Source: Mastigamoeba balamuthi (lineage: Eukaryota > Evosea > Mastigamoebida > Mastigamoebidae). Taken from it: 64,000 bases of DNA. The stretch is from contig CACRSC010000010.1 of NCBI GenBank assembly GCA_902651635.1, positions 708,776 through 772,775 of the forward strand, given 5' to 3'. Shown here piece after piece: positions 21,484 through 32,448 of this stretch (positions are counted from its first letter, which is position 1; each line of letters starts with the position of its first letter). The translations under genes and the position numbers were made by a program. The notes under the pieces are model-generated. The model worked only from the letters and a program-made list of their open reading frames with translations. It was not told the origin of the DNA and ran no database searches.

Positions 21484-22584
21484 ATGCGGGCAGCTATGCT
21501 GGTACTGGCCTCTGCCGCCGTGCTGTGCGCGGCAGCTGCGAACAGCCGCGTGAGGCAGACGGTCGAGTGGGAGGGCCTCAAGAAGATCGTCAGGACGCAG
21601 GTGACGGGCAGCGTCACAGCGCAGCTCATCGTCGACACCACGAGGGCGCCGGTCGCGTGGTCGCAGGACATAGAGACAAGCAGCGACGTGGAGGTGGTCA
21701 GCAAGTCGGTCTTCGAGAGCACCGAGAGCAGGCACATCCAGAGCCAGAACGAGCTCAAGTACCACAACGAGGCCTCGGTCAAGTTTGTCCTGCCCGTCGA
21801 GCTGCCGCTGCACATCGGGGCCAAGGCCGCGTTTGACGCTGTCAGCAGGTTCAACTACGAGCTCGACAGCTTCCACAGATGTGCGCCTGTGCCCCCAGCA
21901 AGCTCTGGGAGCTGCTAACTCAACAGCCATCCCCCCCGGCGCCTGCACCCCATCAAAACACAGCCTACTCCGAGGCGTCGTCCAGGAGCCGCACGGTCAC
22001 GAGGCAGAGGACGAAGGTCGCACTGACGCCGGACAGGGGCGTCGCGGTCTTCAGGGTGATCATCAGCTTCGAGGGCTCGACGTCGGACAGCATAGTGACG
22101 ATGCCCACGAGCGAGGCGCCCGCGTCGCAGACGTTCACCGTCGACAAGGTCGAGGTGATCGACCTGGCCCCGCTGGCCAGGCGCCTCTACGACACCCTCG
22201 CGGTCACCATCGGCAGCACCCCTCCGCGCACTGACTCGGGCGAGTGGGGCGCCTACATCGAGTGTGGCCGCAGGGCCAGGGTACCGCCCAGCCGACCCCT
22301 CTCCCTCGCCCAGTGCAGTTCCTAACTCACTCTTCTCTCCCCTGGTGCAGCTGGCGTCTGAGGGGGACGCGATGGGGGCATGGAACACGTTCACCGACGG
22401 GGTCAGGAGGCTCTGGACCGGCAAAGTCGATAGCTACTCGTGGAGCGTCACCATCGCCGCGGCCTCGCACACCGACCAGTCCGGCTACATGCAGGTGCGC
22501 TCGTTCCTGTCGCAGGTCCAGCAGATAACGAGGCCCTCGCACAACGACTGGGCCTGGAACCTCGTCAAGGCCGTCGGCCAGTAA
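21484..22584 (+). CDS. Small secreted protein, paralog of the 55.6-kb gene
   Basis: Three exons, 21484-21880, 21964-22280 and 22351-22584, encode 315 residues. A signal peptide is clear (MLVLASAAVLCAAAANS). No Cys-rich or known domain was recognised. Conserved blocks shared with the paralog are ETSSDVEVVS, EASSRSRTVTRQ, PRTDSGEWGAYI, GAWNTFTDGVRRLW, SYSWSVTIAAASHT and ITRPSHNDWAWNLVKAV near the C-terminus. Intron positions and phases (1, then 0) are identical in both genes, which supports both models. The alternating polar/hydrophobic pattern suggests beta-structure. Function unknown; the protein is probably exported or delivered to the endomembrane lumen. Confidence 0.75.
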
Positions 22585-23050
22585 GGAGCGGCCACCAACC
22601 ACAGCCATCCGCGCCCCTCTGCCGAGCTACCACAATGGGCTGCTCTCAACCACAGGCACACACATGCAAGAACCTCGTGGAAGCTTGAAGCAACACAGTT
22701 GTCACTGCTCTTTGAAGAACTGTCTTGCTGGCACTGCGGCAATGTCTCTATGGAAGCAAACCCTTCTATCTCCATCTGACTATCTCTAATCACATGTCTC
22801 TGAAGTTGAGGCCAATTTAGATGGTGGTCGCCAGGGTCAGTGAGCAGCTAATCGACCTGCACACCATGCTCAGACAGTATGTGCCCTCACCATGAAAGTT
22901 GTTAATAGTACATAAATTCAATCATTGATATTTACAAGTGTTTTCACCCTCATCATAGTCTTCAGGTTCAAATCCATCAGAATCAGCAGCAGAGCCCTTA
23001 ACCTGAAGCCCTGTTCATACTATTTTCATCCAGCTCGTTAAGGACCCTGT
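22585..23050. other. No gene seen
   Basis: Noncoding sequence between the secreted-protein gene and the duplicated flank of T7. It becomes more AT-rich from about 22800. Confidence 0.5.
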
Positions 23051-23059
23051 GAAGATAGG

Positions 23060-23301
23060 ATCCAAAGCCTCATTCATTTTCTGGGGTACTCTAACTGGGT
23101 CGGTCATTACATTCACCGGAAACCAAGAAGAGCAATTGAATGAGGTAACGGTGAAACAATATCTCTGGATATCTGGGAAATTTGGAGAAACAACGGTGGA
23201 CAAGCGCACCACTGACATAAAAACTCGTTGCAAGAATTGTGATTTGGTGACGAGAACAATCAAATCTTCTTTGGGGTATAACGCAGCAATTGGCGACATT
23301 G
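23060..23301 (+). promoter_or_regulatory. Duplicated 5' flank with family box, T7
   Basis: Shares ACCGGAAACCAAGAAGAGCA, GGAGAAACAACGGTGG (23184-23199) and TCTTCTTTGGGGTATAACG with the T8 flank at 28073-28260. The box is 118 bp before the ATG. Confidence 0.55.
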
Positions 23302-23508
23302 ATGAACAGAATGCAGCAGTTCCGCATCGTCATGGGCACAACCACTGCGCTCTCGCTGGTGCTGGCCACGTGGCACTTCTTCTGCCCCGGTGGAGTTCTG
23401 CCCAGTGTCCCCTGGGCCGTTTTCCTCTGCCACGCCGGCCTCTGCCTCCTCGCGTGGCTTGCGACGACCAACTCTGTGCTCCGTGGTCAGCGGCATCTGC
23501 TCACAGTT
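23302..23508 (+). pseudogene. Tetraspan T7, exon 1 only
   Basis: MNRMQQFRIVMGTTTALSLV through LLAWLATTNSV is an open exon 1 of 69 codons ending at the normal donor position (GTTAGT). No exon 2 follows: 23509-23740 is unrelated, though GCTTCAGGCTGCCAGAGACGG near 23706 matches the sequence just upstream of the T8 unit at 27999. The copy is therefore truncated or interrupted. Confidence 0.65.
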
Positions 23509-23740
23509 GTTAGTAGCCGTTTTCCTCACTCAGTCAACCAGTGGGCCACGGCCCTACTGGGCCACATTCTTTGGAATGTATCCTCCTGCACCACCCCACC
23601 ACGTCCCGACAGCAGAGATTTATGGCTGAACGTCACACACAGAACCATCATAACGGTAAAGACTGGTTTCCTTCCCTCTGTGGCTAATCACTGCTTGCTT
23701 ATGCTTCAGGCTGCCAGAGACGGCATTTACTCATAAAATT

Positions 23741-25522
23741 GGAAAGGTGCTTGGCATATCATAGAACTGCCAAGGCTGCTGTAGGATCCCTCAACACGAG
23801 CAGTGAGCAGTGACCACAGGGATCAGAGTCTCAATGTGTCGAGTCATGCAGTGGACGATCGTCATAAAGCAGACTCTGTGCGAACCTGGCATCCACAGTG
23901 TTCAAGGGATATCGTGACCACCCTCTACCACTTGGAGCACTGGAGCACTCCGGCTGCCCCTGCTTTGCTGCGGTTGTGTTCATTGCTGTAACTGTAGCAG
24001 CATCTGAAGCTGCCATAAGGTCACTCAGCAGGGAGTCTGTCAACCACCAGCCACCCGTGTCACATGCCTGTAGGGAACTGTGTAAACGTGATGAAGGGCT
24101 CTGCACCCTGAATACCGCTTTGTTTTATCACTTTGTACAATTGTTCTCGGTTTACGAATAGTAGATAGTCTGCAGAAACTTCTTTCTTTGCTAAGTTAAT
24201 TAGAATAAAGCATTTCTTAGTTTTATTACTGACGATCATACTACTTAAAATATATTATTGTTTTTATTATGGTATTTTATACTATTCTTCAAGCTGTTTC
24301 AGCTTCTTTTTAAATCGTTTTTTCCTTTTTTGCTTTTCCTTTGCTGATTTTTTATATTTTTCTGATACTGTTTCAATATTTCTTTTTCTGCCCTTCACAC
24401 AAAGCACGTGTATTAAGCTAGGATCGTCACATATTCAACTCAGAACCTGCTTCTGAAAAGTGATTTCTCTGGTAGTACTGAGAAGGAAGAAGGTTGACAC
24501 TGGTCACCCAATTCTGCGGACCTCAAACCTATCAAGAACCTTTAAGAAACGTGTATGAAGAAGACTGTCCCAAAGCAGAGCTGCTCTTCTCAGAATAATC
24601 AGAGAGGAGTGGGCCTCTGGGCCTCTTACACTTTAATGAAATCAGGATGTACATTTTCAGTTTTTCTTAATGAGTGCTGAGTGTACAGAAGAACTGTGAA
24701 GGATCTATTATACGTTACACACTGTTAAACATCAGTCCACTACACTGCTATGCAGATCCTCTGCTACATGCTACTACATGTGGGTCCACTACGCACTGCT
24801 ACACACATCCTTCACTATGTGCTGCTACATGCGGGTCTGCAACATGCTGCTACACACATCGTCCACTACATGCCACTATGCACCTTCTGCTACATGCTGC
24901 TATGCTTCAGCTACAGTGTGTAGCAGAGGTCTGTGTAGTGGCATGTAGTGCACATGCTTTCACTATGGATCATTAACGTGATTGACGTGCTGGAGTTCAT
25001 TCTCTGCAGCAGCACGTTCAATCTAGTTTGTTTGAAACATAAATGTTACAGTGATTTTAACAGAAATTTGAGAGGGTCCCTGGTCAATCAGTTTACAGAA
25101 CGTCATGGCGTTAAGCATCCATCTGCAGGCCCTTGATGCCTCTTCGGACATCTTCAAACATGCAGTTCTCCTCCAATGGCACGTGGTTGAAGGGGGCCAG
25201 CAGCTCACGTGTTCTGCCTCACCTCAGGCCTCTGAGATCACAAAGGGGGCCATAAAGCCCCTCATTCCCATCTCAGAATTTCACTTAACCTGTGTGCAGT
25301 CAGGGACACAAAAAGCAAATAATGTCATCATTGACATCATCAACACTCTGCTATAATTCTTCTATGATGTGAAGGGTCTGCTACAAACTGTAGCTAAAGT
25401 GCCTATGTAGCAGTGCATAGTGAAACATGCTCTTATGCATTCTGCTATGCACCATTACACAAATAGTTCTGCTACAGTGTGTAGTGAAGGGTCTGCACAC
25501 ACTTTAGCAGAAGTACTTCACT
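23741..25522. other. AT-rich island, no gene seen
   Basis: About 1.8 kb of strongly AT-rich sequence (extreme at 24170-24380) inside a GC-rich region. No coding signature. Short words of the GCTACATG/CTACTACATG kind recur at 24750-24960 and 25340-25510, forming a degenerate repeat on both sides of a quieter stretch. Confidence 0.55.
24750..24960. repeat. Degenerate CTGCTACA-type short repeat
   Basis: Variants of TGCTACATG, CACTGCTACAC and CACTACATG recur about a dozen times in 200 bp. Inverted forms (TGTAGCAG, TGTGTAGCAG) appear at the end and again at 25380-25510. Confidence 0.5.
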
Positions 25523-25651
25523 AGTGATTAATAGTGTAAGCAATAAGTGTTCACTTTGTTCTTTGGGAATTTTTTCTCATTATGCCTTTTTTAATGAGAA
25601 AAAATTCCCAAAGAACAAAGTGAACACTTTATGCTTACACTATCAATCACT
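25523..25651. repeat. 129-bp near-perfect palindrome (60-bp arms)
   Basis: The left arm (25523-25582) and right arm (25592-25651) are reverse complements at 57 of 60 positions around a 9-base spacer, TGCCTTTTT. The inner 35 bp (GTGTTCACTTTGTTCTTTGG onward to TTCTCATTA) match perfectly. It would form a long hairpin in single-stranded DNA or RNA. No target-site duplication or transposase was found. It could be a foldback/MITE-type element, a recent inverted duplication or an artefact. Confidence 0.85.
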
Positions 25652-26584
25652 ATCTCATCTAAGCTACGAGTTACACTTCACAGACATTACTTAACCACAT
25701 TGAAACCAATGGAACCGATATTTAACACTTGAAAGTTCATCTTAGTTATTGTGCAATGCAATAACCAATTTTACATCCCATTTATTCACAACTTTGTGCT
25801 ATGTCAAAACAGGATTTATTAGCCAACATTTATACAGAATCTTCTTAATAATACACCACACTAGTGGATTTTCCATCGTGTTCTCAGTGGTTCATAGTAC
25901 TCCACGTCTGGAGGTCCACGCCAGTCATTTCTTCTGACAAGTGGCAGGTTTGTCGTCTGTGTACCAGTGAATGCAGTGCTCCCTGGATATTCCCGCATGG
26001 CCAATGATGCATCCGTGAGTGAAGTTGAAATATTGGATCTCCTGTCAGAAGACGGCGGCCTTGCCGGAGGGCCGAGATATCACAGGTGCGGCGCCAGGTG
26101 TACTTTGGATTCTTTTATCTTCTCGGGCTGGCTGAGAAACCCGGGATCGGTTGAGCCATCCCGGGATGGCAAGGGAATTCGGAAAGGAGCGAGTCCCTCG
26201 CGAACGACCACGTCACACACGGTTCCTGGAAATGGCTCTAGAGGACGTCGGCGTCGATCTCCTGGCTCTCTCTTTCGATTACTGCCTGGAGACGGCGCCG
26301 ATACGCACGGCTGGCCACGCGCTTCTTCTCCTTCTTGTCACTCTGCTTCCTTGCAATGTCCTCGAACCACTGGCGGTAGAACGTGCTGTCGTTGTTGTCG
26401 AGGCCACGAATCCGGATGTGCTCGTTGGTGAGCATATCATATCATCAGCTCGGCGGGCGTGGGCGGCTGTCTCTCCATTCGCGTGTCAGGGCGGGGGGGN
26501 TTTCGGTGCCAGAGCCAATTCGAATTGAATTGAATTGGGACAACTGTTTTTTTGTTGCACCTGTTTGCATTCCCAGTCTCAACG
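25652..26584. other. No firm gene; N at 26500
   Basis: AT-rich up to about 25950, then GC-rich. The minus frame at 26435-26238 (NEHIRIRGLDNNDSTFYRQW, then a Lys/Arg-rich helix-like stretch) looks protein-like over 65 codons, but no flanking exon was found. Position 26500 is N inside a G run, so the local assembly is uncertain. Confidence 0.35.
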
Positions 26585-27676
26585 TATGCGTGAAATTTTC
26601 GCAGCGCTGGTCACTCCGGAGCTTCGAGAAATCCTGCACGCCATCGCCGAGAAGAGGAGTGCGATCAGACAGGTCTCTTTGCCCCTCTCACGGACTCGCC
26701 GGCCTGCCTCCAGGCGACCTGTGGTCCGGCATCACCCGCACGAAGATTGACTCGCACCGCTTCGTGGAGGGACTCATCAACGCCCACATGCCCGAGTTCT
26801 GGGGTTACCCTGGCGGCTTCGACGAGTCCGACCTGCCGTGCTCTCTTCGCTGCCAGCTCACGGGCGTCATGTGCTCCTCGCCACACTCGGCTTGCTCATG
26901 TCTCACCTCGCCTCAGTGTGCCACGGCAGTACATCACTGCTGCCCACATCTGCCCGGTTTCTCGCTGCCACGCGTTCCTGCGTGAGAAATCGAGCCACGG
27001 AATCTCGTTGAACGACTTGCTCTATGGACCCAGGAACGGGTTGCTACTGCTCAGGAGGATAGAGCAAGCCTTTGACCGCAAGCAGCTGTGCTTCCTCTAC
27101 GAGCCCTTCACGGCACGACCCCAGCCAAGCAGGAAACCCCGCTGACTCCTTTCGACCACAGCAACAGTTCTATGCGCACGTGACAGACCCGGACCTCCTG
27201 GAGGAACCGGTTTGCCCTGAGGAGGACTTGGACGTCCCGCTTACTTTCGCAGACCTGGAGGGCGCCACTTTGATTCTCCCTAAAGAGACGGACGGCATCG
27301 AGCCCATGCACGGCTGTGTCCCCCTCCTCCTGTCCGACTGAGCTGACCCGCCAGATACCCCTATCGCCGCTTGCTGGGCCGGCATGCCCTCTATGCTCTG
27401 AACAAGTACGCTCCCGCCGAGGGCGAGCTCATCGAGACAGCCAAGATGCTTCAAGCCATGTCGGACCGTCTGTCCGAGGAAGGTGATGACAACGTCGGCA
27501 GTGGGGAGGAGGAAGCGGAGCGGATGGCAGAGTTGGACAAGGAAATATCCGCCCAAAAGGGAAAGAAATGGAGGAAGCGCAAGCGTGCCTCTCTCGGCTC
27601 GTTCTCGAGAAAGAGCCATCGCCACAGCCGAACTTCACAAGTCCGACTCCAGTGGGAGGAGCGGATTATCCCCTAG
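26585..27676 (+). pseudogene. HNH_2-type nuclease gene, fragmented
   Basis: The core ITAAHICPVSRCHAF, then LNDLLYGPRNGLLLLRRIEQ and AFDRKQLCFLYEPF (about 26930-27115) matches the HNH_2 endonuclease domain common in fungal genomes: the AAH pair, PRNGLLL and the F-D after it are the family's metal-site signature. Upstream, MREIFAALVTPELREILHAI (26585) and RFVEGLINAHMPEFWGYPGG (about 26760) look like earlier parts. Downstream, FYAHVTDPDLLEEP, TFADLEGATLILP and RRLLGRHALYALNKYA fit the usual tail after the domain. The parts lie in three frames, and the junctions lack convincing GT/AG pairs in matching phase, so the gene is probably broken or the sequence has indels. A Lys/Arg-rich end follows. 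Function of these fungal-type proteins is not established. Confidence 0.55.
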
Positions 27677-27824
27677 ACAACGGTTTCCTCATCAAGAGGC
27701 AGGCGCCATCGTTATCTGACGTATGGTGTTTGTGTGTACCACATTGTATCCCTTACAGCACAGTGACCTGCCTCACCCTGCCTAACCCAAACGCGAGCAA
27801 TACCACGTGCCGAGAGCAGCGACT

Positions 27825-28010
27825 AGTACTGCAGGCGACTTCAACCATGATTCCGTCGACGTTGCCATTGGAGCACCCGGGCGCAGTGCTGGTGCTGTTC
27901 GGCCACAGGCGAGCGTGGCCAGTAACTCTGAGCTGGCGCGACACGCAGGACGCTGGCTTCGTCGCCATGCCCGAGTGGTCGCGGCTCTCCCCTTCAGCTT
28001 CAGGCTGCCA
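27825..28010 (+). pseudogene. FG-GAP repeat relic of an integrin-like gene
   Basis: Two frames give TAGDFNHDSVDVAIGAPGR and then GAVLVLFGHRRAWPVTLSWR, a single FG-GAP blade (the D-F-N-D metal loop followed by the VLFG strand) as in the complete receptor at 37-42 kb. Flanking blades are absent and the frame shifts within it. It sits 250 bp upstream of T8. Confidence 0.6.
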
Positions 28011-28059
28011 TAGACGGTGTTGACTCAGCTTGGTGGGGAGGTGCACAGCATACTAGAGC

Positions 28060-28260
28060 CGCTGTTGCTGTTCACCGGAAACCAAGAAGAGCAATTGAAA
28101 GAGGTAACGATGAAACAAAATCTCTGGATAGCTGGAAATTTGGAGAAACAACGGTGGGCAAGCGCACCACTGACGTGTTCTCGTTGCAAGAATTGTGTTT
28201 TGGTGACGAGCGGCAGAAAAACCAAATCTTCTTTGGGGTATAACGTACCAATCGGCGACA
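28060..28260 (+). promoter_or_regulatory. Duplicated 5' flank with family box, T8
   Basis: GGAGAAACAACGGTGG lies at 28142-28157, 119 bp before the ATG; TCTTCTTTGGGGTATAACG follows near 28227-28245. Most of the flank matches those of T7 and T5. Confidence 0.55.
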
Positions 28261-28895
28261 ATGACGAACAGGGTGCAGCAGTTCCGCATCGTCGTGGGCA
28301 CAGCCACTGCGCTCTCGCTGGTGCTGGCTGCGTGCTGGTACGAGCACTTCTTCCGCCGCCCCGGTGGAGTTCTGCCCGGTGTCCCCTGGGCCGTCTTCCT
28401 CTGCCACGCTGGCCTCTGCCTCCTCGCGTGGCTTGCGACGACCAACTCTGCGCTCCGTGGTCGGCGCCATCTGCTCACAGTTGTTAGTGGCTGTTATCCT
28501 CACTCAGCTCATTTTGAGAGGTTTCAAGTGTCTCCACTGACACATGGTGAATGCGGGCACAGTATGCGTCCCTGCAGATTGCACAGATGGTTGTGGGCGC
28601 GGTTGCAGTGTTCATGTTGTGCGGCATAGCCATACTGGTTGGCAGCTGAGACAATAAAGCTTGGACGACGCTTCTGCTGTACGTACTGCCGCCTCTGGTC
28701 CTCCTGGGGCTCTTCATCGCGTCGGCGGTTATGTCGATCCAGCTGATCCAGCTGGCAGGAGAATCCAAAGTCGCCCCAGCCTCCCAATCCCCCCAGGTGG
28801 TCGTGGCCTCTGCGGGATACTGCCCGTGGTCCGCGCACAACGGTTATATTCCCGTCCCTGCCATACTCCCCGTGCCCGTGACCGACACCTGCTAG
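28261..28895 (+). pseudogene. Tetraspan T8 with one in-frame stop
   Basis: Exon 1 (28261-28482, MTNRVQQFRIVV) is open. Exon 2 (28563-28895) starts YASLQIAQMVV but has a TGA at 28647-28649 in the loop between the third and fourth segments, after which the frame runs on intact through LVLLGLFIASAVMSIQL and NGYIPVPA to its normal stop. One substitution or a few would explain it, so loss is recent, or the base is an error. Donor GTTAGT. Confidence 0.7.
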
Positions 28896-29111
28896 CCTGT
28901 GAGCCCAGTACAATTCACTCCCCGATGAAAACACTGAGCCATGTTCATTAGTCATCCAGGAGCAGCGGTTCCCGAAGGAATAGAACGCAACGTGCACAAG
29001 ATGGATGCCAGCATGGCGGTCGTGTTGAGTGTGAGACAATCAATCAATGTAAATGCTGGCGGCTCTTCACAATGTGAACCAGCCATCTCCAGTTTGCTTC
29101 GGCTCAGAACC

Positions 29112-29345
29112 GTGCTGGGTATTACCTCTGCGCGCACGGGACGGCGACGAAGACGCCGGAGCCGCTGGGGTTCAGCGCGACGTCGGTCCTGAACCACGTG
29201 GTGCACGCGGGCGTCGCGAAGAGCACCAGCGAGGCCTTGCAGCCCGCGCCGATCGTGAGCCGCGCGCTTCGACACCACGAGTTTGTCGTCCTCGGGGGCG
29301 TCGCCGCAGGTGCACGGCGAGCTCGACGGGGGGTTGCCCAACTCC
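29112..29345 (-). pseudogene. Unassigned Cys-containing protein fragment
   Basis: On the minus strand CTCGDAPEDDKLVVSK and then, one frame off, LTIGAGCKASLVLFATPACT and TDVALNPSGSGVFVAVPCA read like the C-terminal part of an extracellular domain. The frame shift lies around 29270 and no upstream exon was found. The family is not recognised. Confidence 0.35.
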
Positions 29346-29363
29346 CGCCCCCTTGCAACTGAG

Positions 29364-29670
29364 ATGCCGGTGCTTCACTTCACCACGGTGGCAGCATGCT
29401 GCTGACCCTTGAGATGACCGGAACTCGCAGGAGATCATGTCACTACTCGCTCAGCGAGTTCCTGTCTCTCGTGACTCAGTTTCTCGTTAGGGAAATTGTT
29501 AGTCGGTGATCGCCACCGAGACTGATGCTTCACCGCACCACGGGTGGCAGAATACTGCCTACCTTTGAGATGCCCGGAACTCGCAGGAGATCACGTTACC
29601 TGCTTGCTCAGCTTGTTCCTGTCTCGCGTGACTCAGCTTCTCGTCAGGGGAATTGTTACTGGGTGACGCG
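29364..29670. repeat. Tandem duplication, about 150-bp unit
   Basis: Two diverged units share TGCTTCAC, CACGGTGGCAG or CACGGGTGGCAG, GGAACTCGCAGGAGATCA, GTTCCTGTCTC and GGGAATTGTTA. The second ends 90 bp before the T9 start codon, so the repeat replaces the usual family 5' flank. Confidence 0.6.
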
Positions 29671-29761
29671 AGACAAGATATAACACCTCATATCTAATTT
29701 GTTGTCACACAAACACAACGCACAACACAACACAACACAACACACACGCACGTACGCACCG

Positions 29762-30841
29762 ATGGCCGCTATGAACGGGGCGCAGCAGTTGCGTGTCGTC
29801 ACGTGCGCGGCCACGGCGCTGTCGCTGGTGCTGGCGGCGTGCTGGCACGAGCTGGTCTTCGGGGGCGCAGGGGGCGTGGTGGCCTGCGTGCCCTGGGCCC
29901 TCTGCCTCTGCCACGCCGCCCTCTGCCTCCTCGCCTGGCGCGCCTCCTCTGGCCCCGCCCTCCGCGGCCCCCGCCACCTGCTCGTCGCTGTGCGTGGCCG
30001 CTGGGGGCCTCGTGGCGGGTCGTCCCTCCCACTTGGGTCGTGGGATCGCCCCCGCTCGCACACCACCACGTTTTCGTTGTTTGTTGGGGTCCTGCCACCC
30101 GACACACGTCCTGGTTGTTGGGGTCCTGCCACTGGCACACGTGGCGGGGTCGTCCTCTCCACTTCGGTCTTGGGACGTCCTCGCCCGCGCACACCACGTT
30201 TGGGCTGTTTGTTGGGGTCCTTCCACTCACGTCCTGTTTTGTGTTGGGGTCCTGCCACGGGCACACGTCCTGGTGGTTGTTGCGGGGCTGCCACTGGCAC
30301 ACGTGGCGGGGTCGTTCTCTCCTCTTTGGTCTTGGGATCGTCCTCGCTCGCACACACCACGAGTTGGTTGTTGTACTGGCCCACGTCCTGGTTGTTGTTG
30401 GGGTGCTGCCACTGACACACGTCCTGGTGGTTGTTACGATGGTGTGGCCGCCACTGACACGTTGTGAATGCGGGCGCACAGTACGCCACCCTGCAGGTCA
30501 CGCAGATGGTTGTGGGCGCGGTCGCAGTGCTGGCGTTGCGCGGCCCTCTCATTCTGCTCACCAACGGTGCCAGTCAGACATGGTTGACGGTCCTGCTGGG
30601 CGTGCTGCCGCCTCTGATCCTCCTGGGGCTCTTCATCGAGTCGGCGGTGATGTCGATACGGCTGGCAAGAGACCCCAATGCGGCCGATGTCGCCCCAGAC
30701 ACCCAAGCCCCCCAGGTGGTCGTGGTATCTCCGGGCTGTATTCCGTGGACTGCATACAACGGCTACATGCCCATCCCATTCCTGCTTCCGACACCGCCTT
30801 CGCAGCAGCAGCAGCAGCAGCAGCAGATCCCGTGCCCTTGA
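29762..30841 (+). CDS. Tetraspan family protein T9
   Basis: Exons 29762-29989 and 30482-30841 encode 195 residues. It opens MAAMNGAQQLRVVTCAATAL; exon 2 starts YATLQVTQMVV. The fourth segment is PPLILLGLFIESAVMSIRLA, with a Glu replacing the usual Ala/Ser region residue, followed by PQVVVVSPGCIPW, NGYMPIP and a Gln run. The intron is 492 bp, several times longer than in other members, because of a minisatellite. Donor GTGCGT, acceptor GCACAG. Confidence 0.77.
30005..30465 (+). repeat. Intronic minisatellite in T9
   Basis: Words such as GGGGTCCTGCCACTGGCACA, CACGTGGCGGGGTCGT, GGTCTTGGGA and CGCACACCACG recur in order but with variable spacing across 460 bp. The last unit ends in the GCCACTGACACGTTGTGAAT segment that other family members have once, just before their 3' splice site, so the array seems to have grown from the ordinary intron end. 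Confidence 0.7.
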
Positions 30842-31468
30842 TGGCAGCTGTTCGTCATGCGATCCATGTACTATTCACTTCAGCAAAACAACAAAGACAG
30901 CCTTGATCCCCCAACGATTCCGAGGGAATACAGCACAACGTGTTGCTGCAGGTGCTGCAGATGGTAGCAGCATGGCGGTCGGACTGAGAGTGAGACACAA
31001 TCAGCGACGCTGGGACTCATTTGATAATTGAGGACCGTTATGGCTCTTGGCATGCGGAGCTGGGCATTATCTGCTGCTCGCACGTGAAGCGCAATCAGCC
31101 CCACAGCAGTGTTTCGTCCTTTGCAGCTCGTCACTAAGGGTGCAGATCCGAGTATGCGTTGCTTGGGATCTGAGGCCCCAGGTTCATCTCCGGACAAAGG
31201 CGTCAGCTGAAGGGGTACCTACAACAGGCCCCCACAGAAGTACGGCACCCGTGACAGCCGCGTGCCACGTGTTGATTATACACAAATGGTCCACAGTTTA
31301 TCAAATGGCAGATGTAATCAGAAACGCGCAGCAAGATATTCGACTGAATACAGAAGTTTCCGGAAACAACGCTGGCGCTGATCTGGCGCTCTGTGAGTCA
31401 CAAAAAGGAGTCTTGCCACTGCTTCTTCTCATATCGCAAACACCCGTGAGCCGATGCACTGCGCACAG

Positions 31469-32041
31469 ATGACCAAAGTGCAGAAGATCCGCCTCCTCGC
31501 GTGCTCGGGCACGGCGCTCTCGCTGTTGCTGTGTGCGTGCTGGTATGGATTCATTTTCAAGCACTTCGACGGTCCGGCCAAGTTCGCGTGCTGGGCCCCG
31601 TTCCTCGCCCACGTCCTCCTGTGCCTCCTGGCGTGTATCGCCACCGCCACCGCCGCCCCCGTCTGCAGCGGCATCTGCTCCTTGCTGTGCGTATTCCGAT
31701 GTACTTGAATGAAAAACTCGAAGCGTGGCAGACCAACACTAATGGCTTATGACGTTGAGCAGTACGCCGCACTGCAGATAGCACAGATGTCCGGATGTAC
31801 ACTTGTCGTGGTGTTTTGGGGCTTCGGTACCATCATCTTCCTCATCGTCTACTTCCCCGTGCCCGCACTGCTGGGGCTTCTGCCGCCCACGGTCGTCCAG
31901 GGCTCTTCACCGCGTCGGTGGTGCTGGCCATCCAGCTCGCAAAGGACCCGGCAAAAAGAGGGGTGGTGGGAGACCCGTGCGGAGTTGTGGTCGTCTCAGA
32001 CTGCGACTACTCGCCCGTCCCACTCCCAACTGACCAACTGT
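31469..32041 (+). pseudogene. Tetraspan T10, frame-broken
   Basis: Exon 1 opens MTKVQKIRLLACSGTALSLL (an ATG at 31454 is also in frame). One base is missing near 31660 relative to T6, just before the donor GTGCGT. Exon 2 (from about 31763, YAALQIAQMSGC) loses a second base near 31900 (VVQG before LFTASVVLAIQLA). The tail differs from the main type (GVVVVSDCDYSPVPLPT). The family box TCCGGAAACAACGCTGG is at 31359-31375, 110 bp before the ATG. Two one-base losses could also be sequencing errors. Confidence 0.65.
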
Positions 32042-32332
32042 GAGCGGAAGCCCCAGCCACGCACAGCAACACCGAGTCATAACACTATGCTGACTGGGCG
32101 TCCCCGAACAATGGCCCAATCAGGCCTCTCAGAGATCAGTCACATTTCCGCTCTCAATGAACCTGGTATCGCTACAACTAAGTTATTGTTCGTGGTACCT
32201 GATGCTGGTTTGAGAAGACGGAGCTTCCGAGGTCTGAGGCCCAAAGATCAATGTGATTGTGTTCCACAGCTCAAAGCCAGCAAACAGCATCTGCTCGGCA
32301 TCTCTTCCCACCGAAGACCATACGTGGAGTTA

Positions 32333-32349
32333 TCCGGAAACAACGGTGG
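32333..32349 (+). promoter_or_regulatory. Family upstream box, best example (T11)
   Basis: TCCGGAAACAACGGTGG, beginning 116 bp before the T11 ATG and followed by GGATATAATT. Related boxes precede T2, T3, T5-T8, T10, T12, T14 and T15. Confidence 0.6.
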
Positions 32350-32448
32350 CGGATATAATTCCCCGCATGTGCGGGAGGTCCATGGAAACCGCCCCAAAAT
32401 CGATAAGCGCAGGGCACAACAAAAGTACAGCTGCGTGCTAAGCGTTCC

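Noticed and set aside
30005-30465. CRISPR-like array
   Set aside because: Units differ in length and spacing, there are no unique spacers between constant repeats, and the array lies inside a eukaryotic intron.
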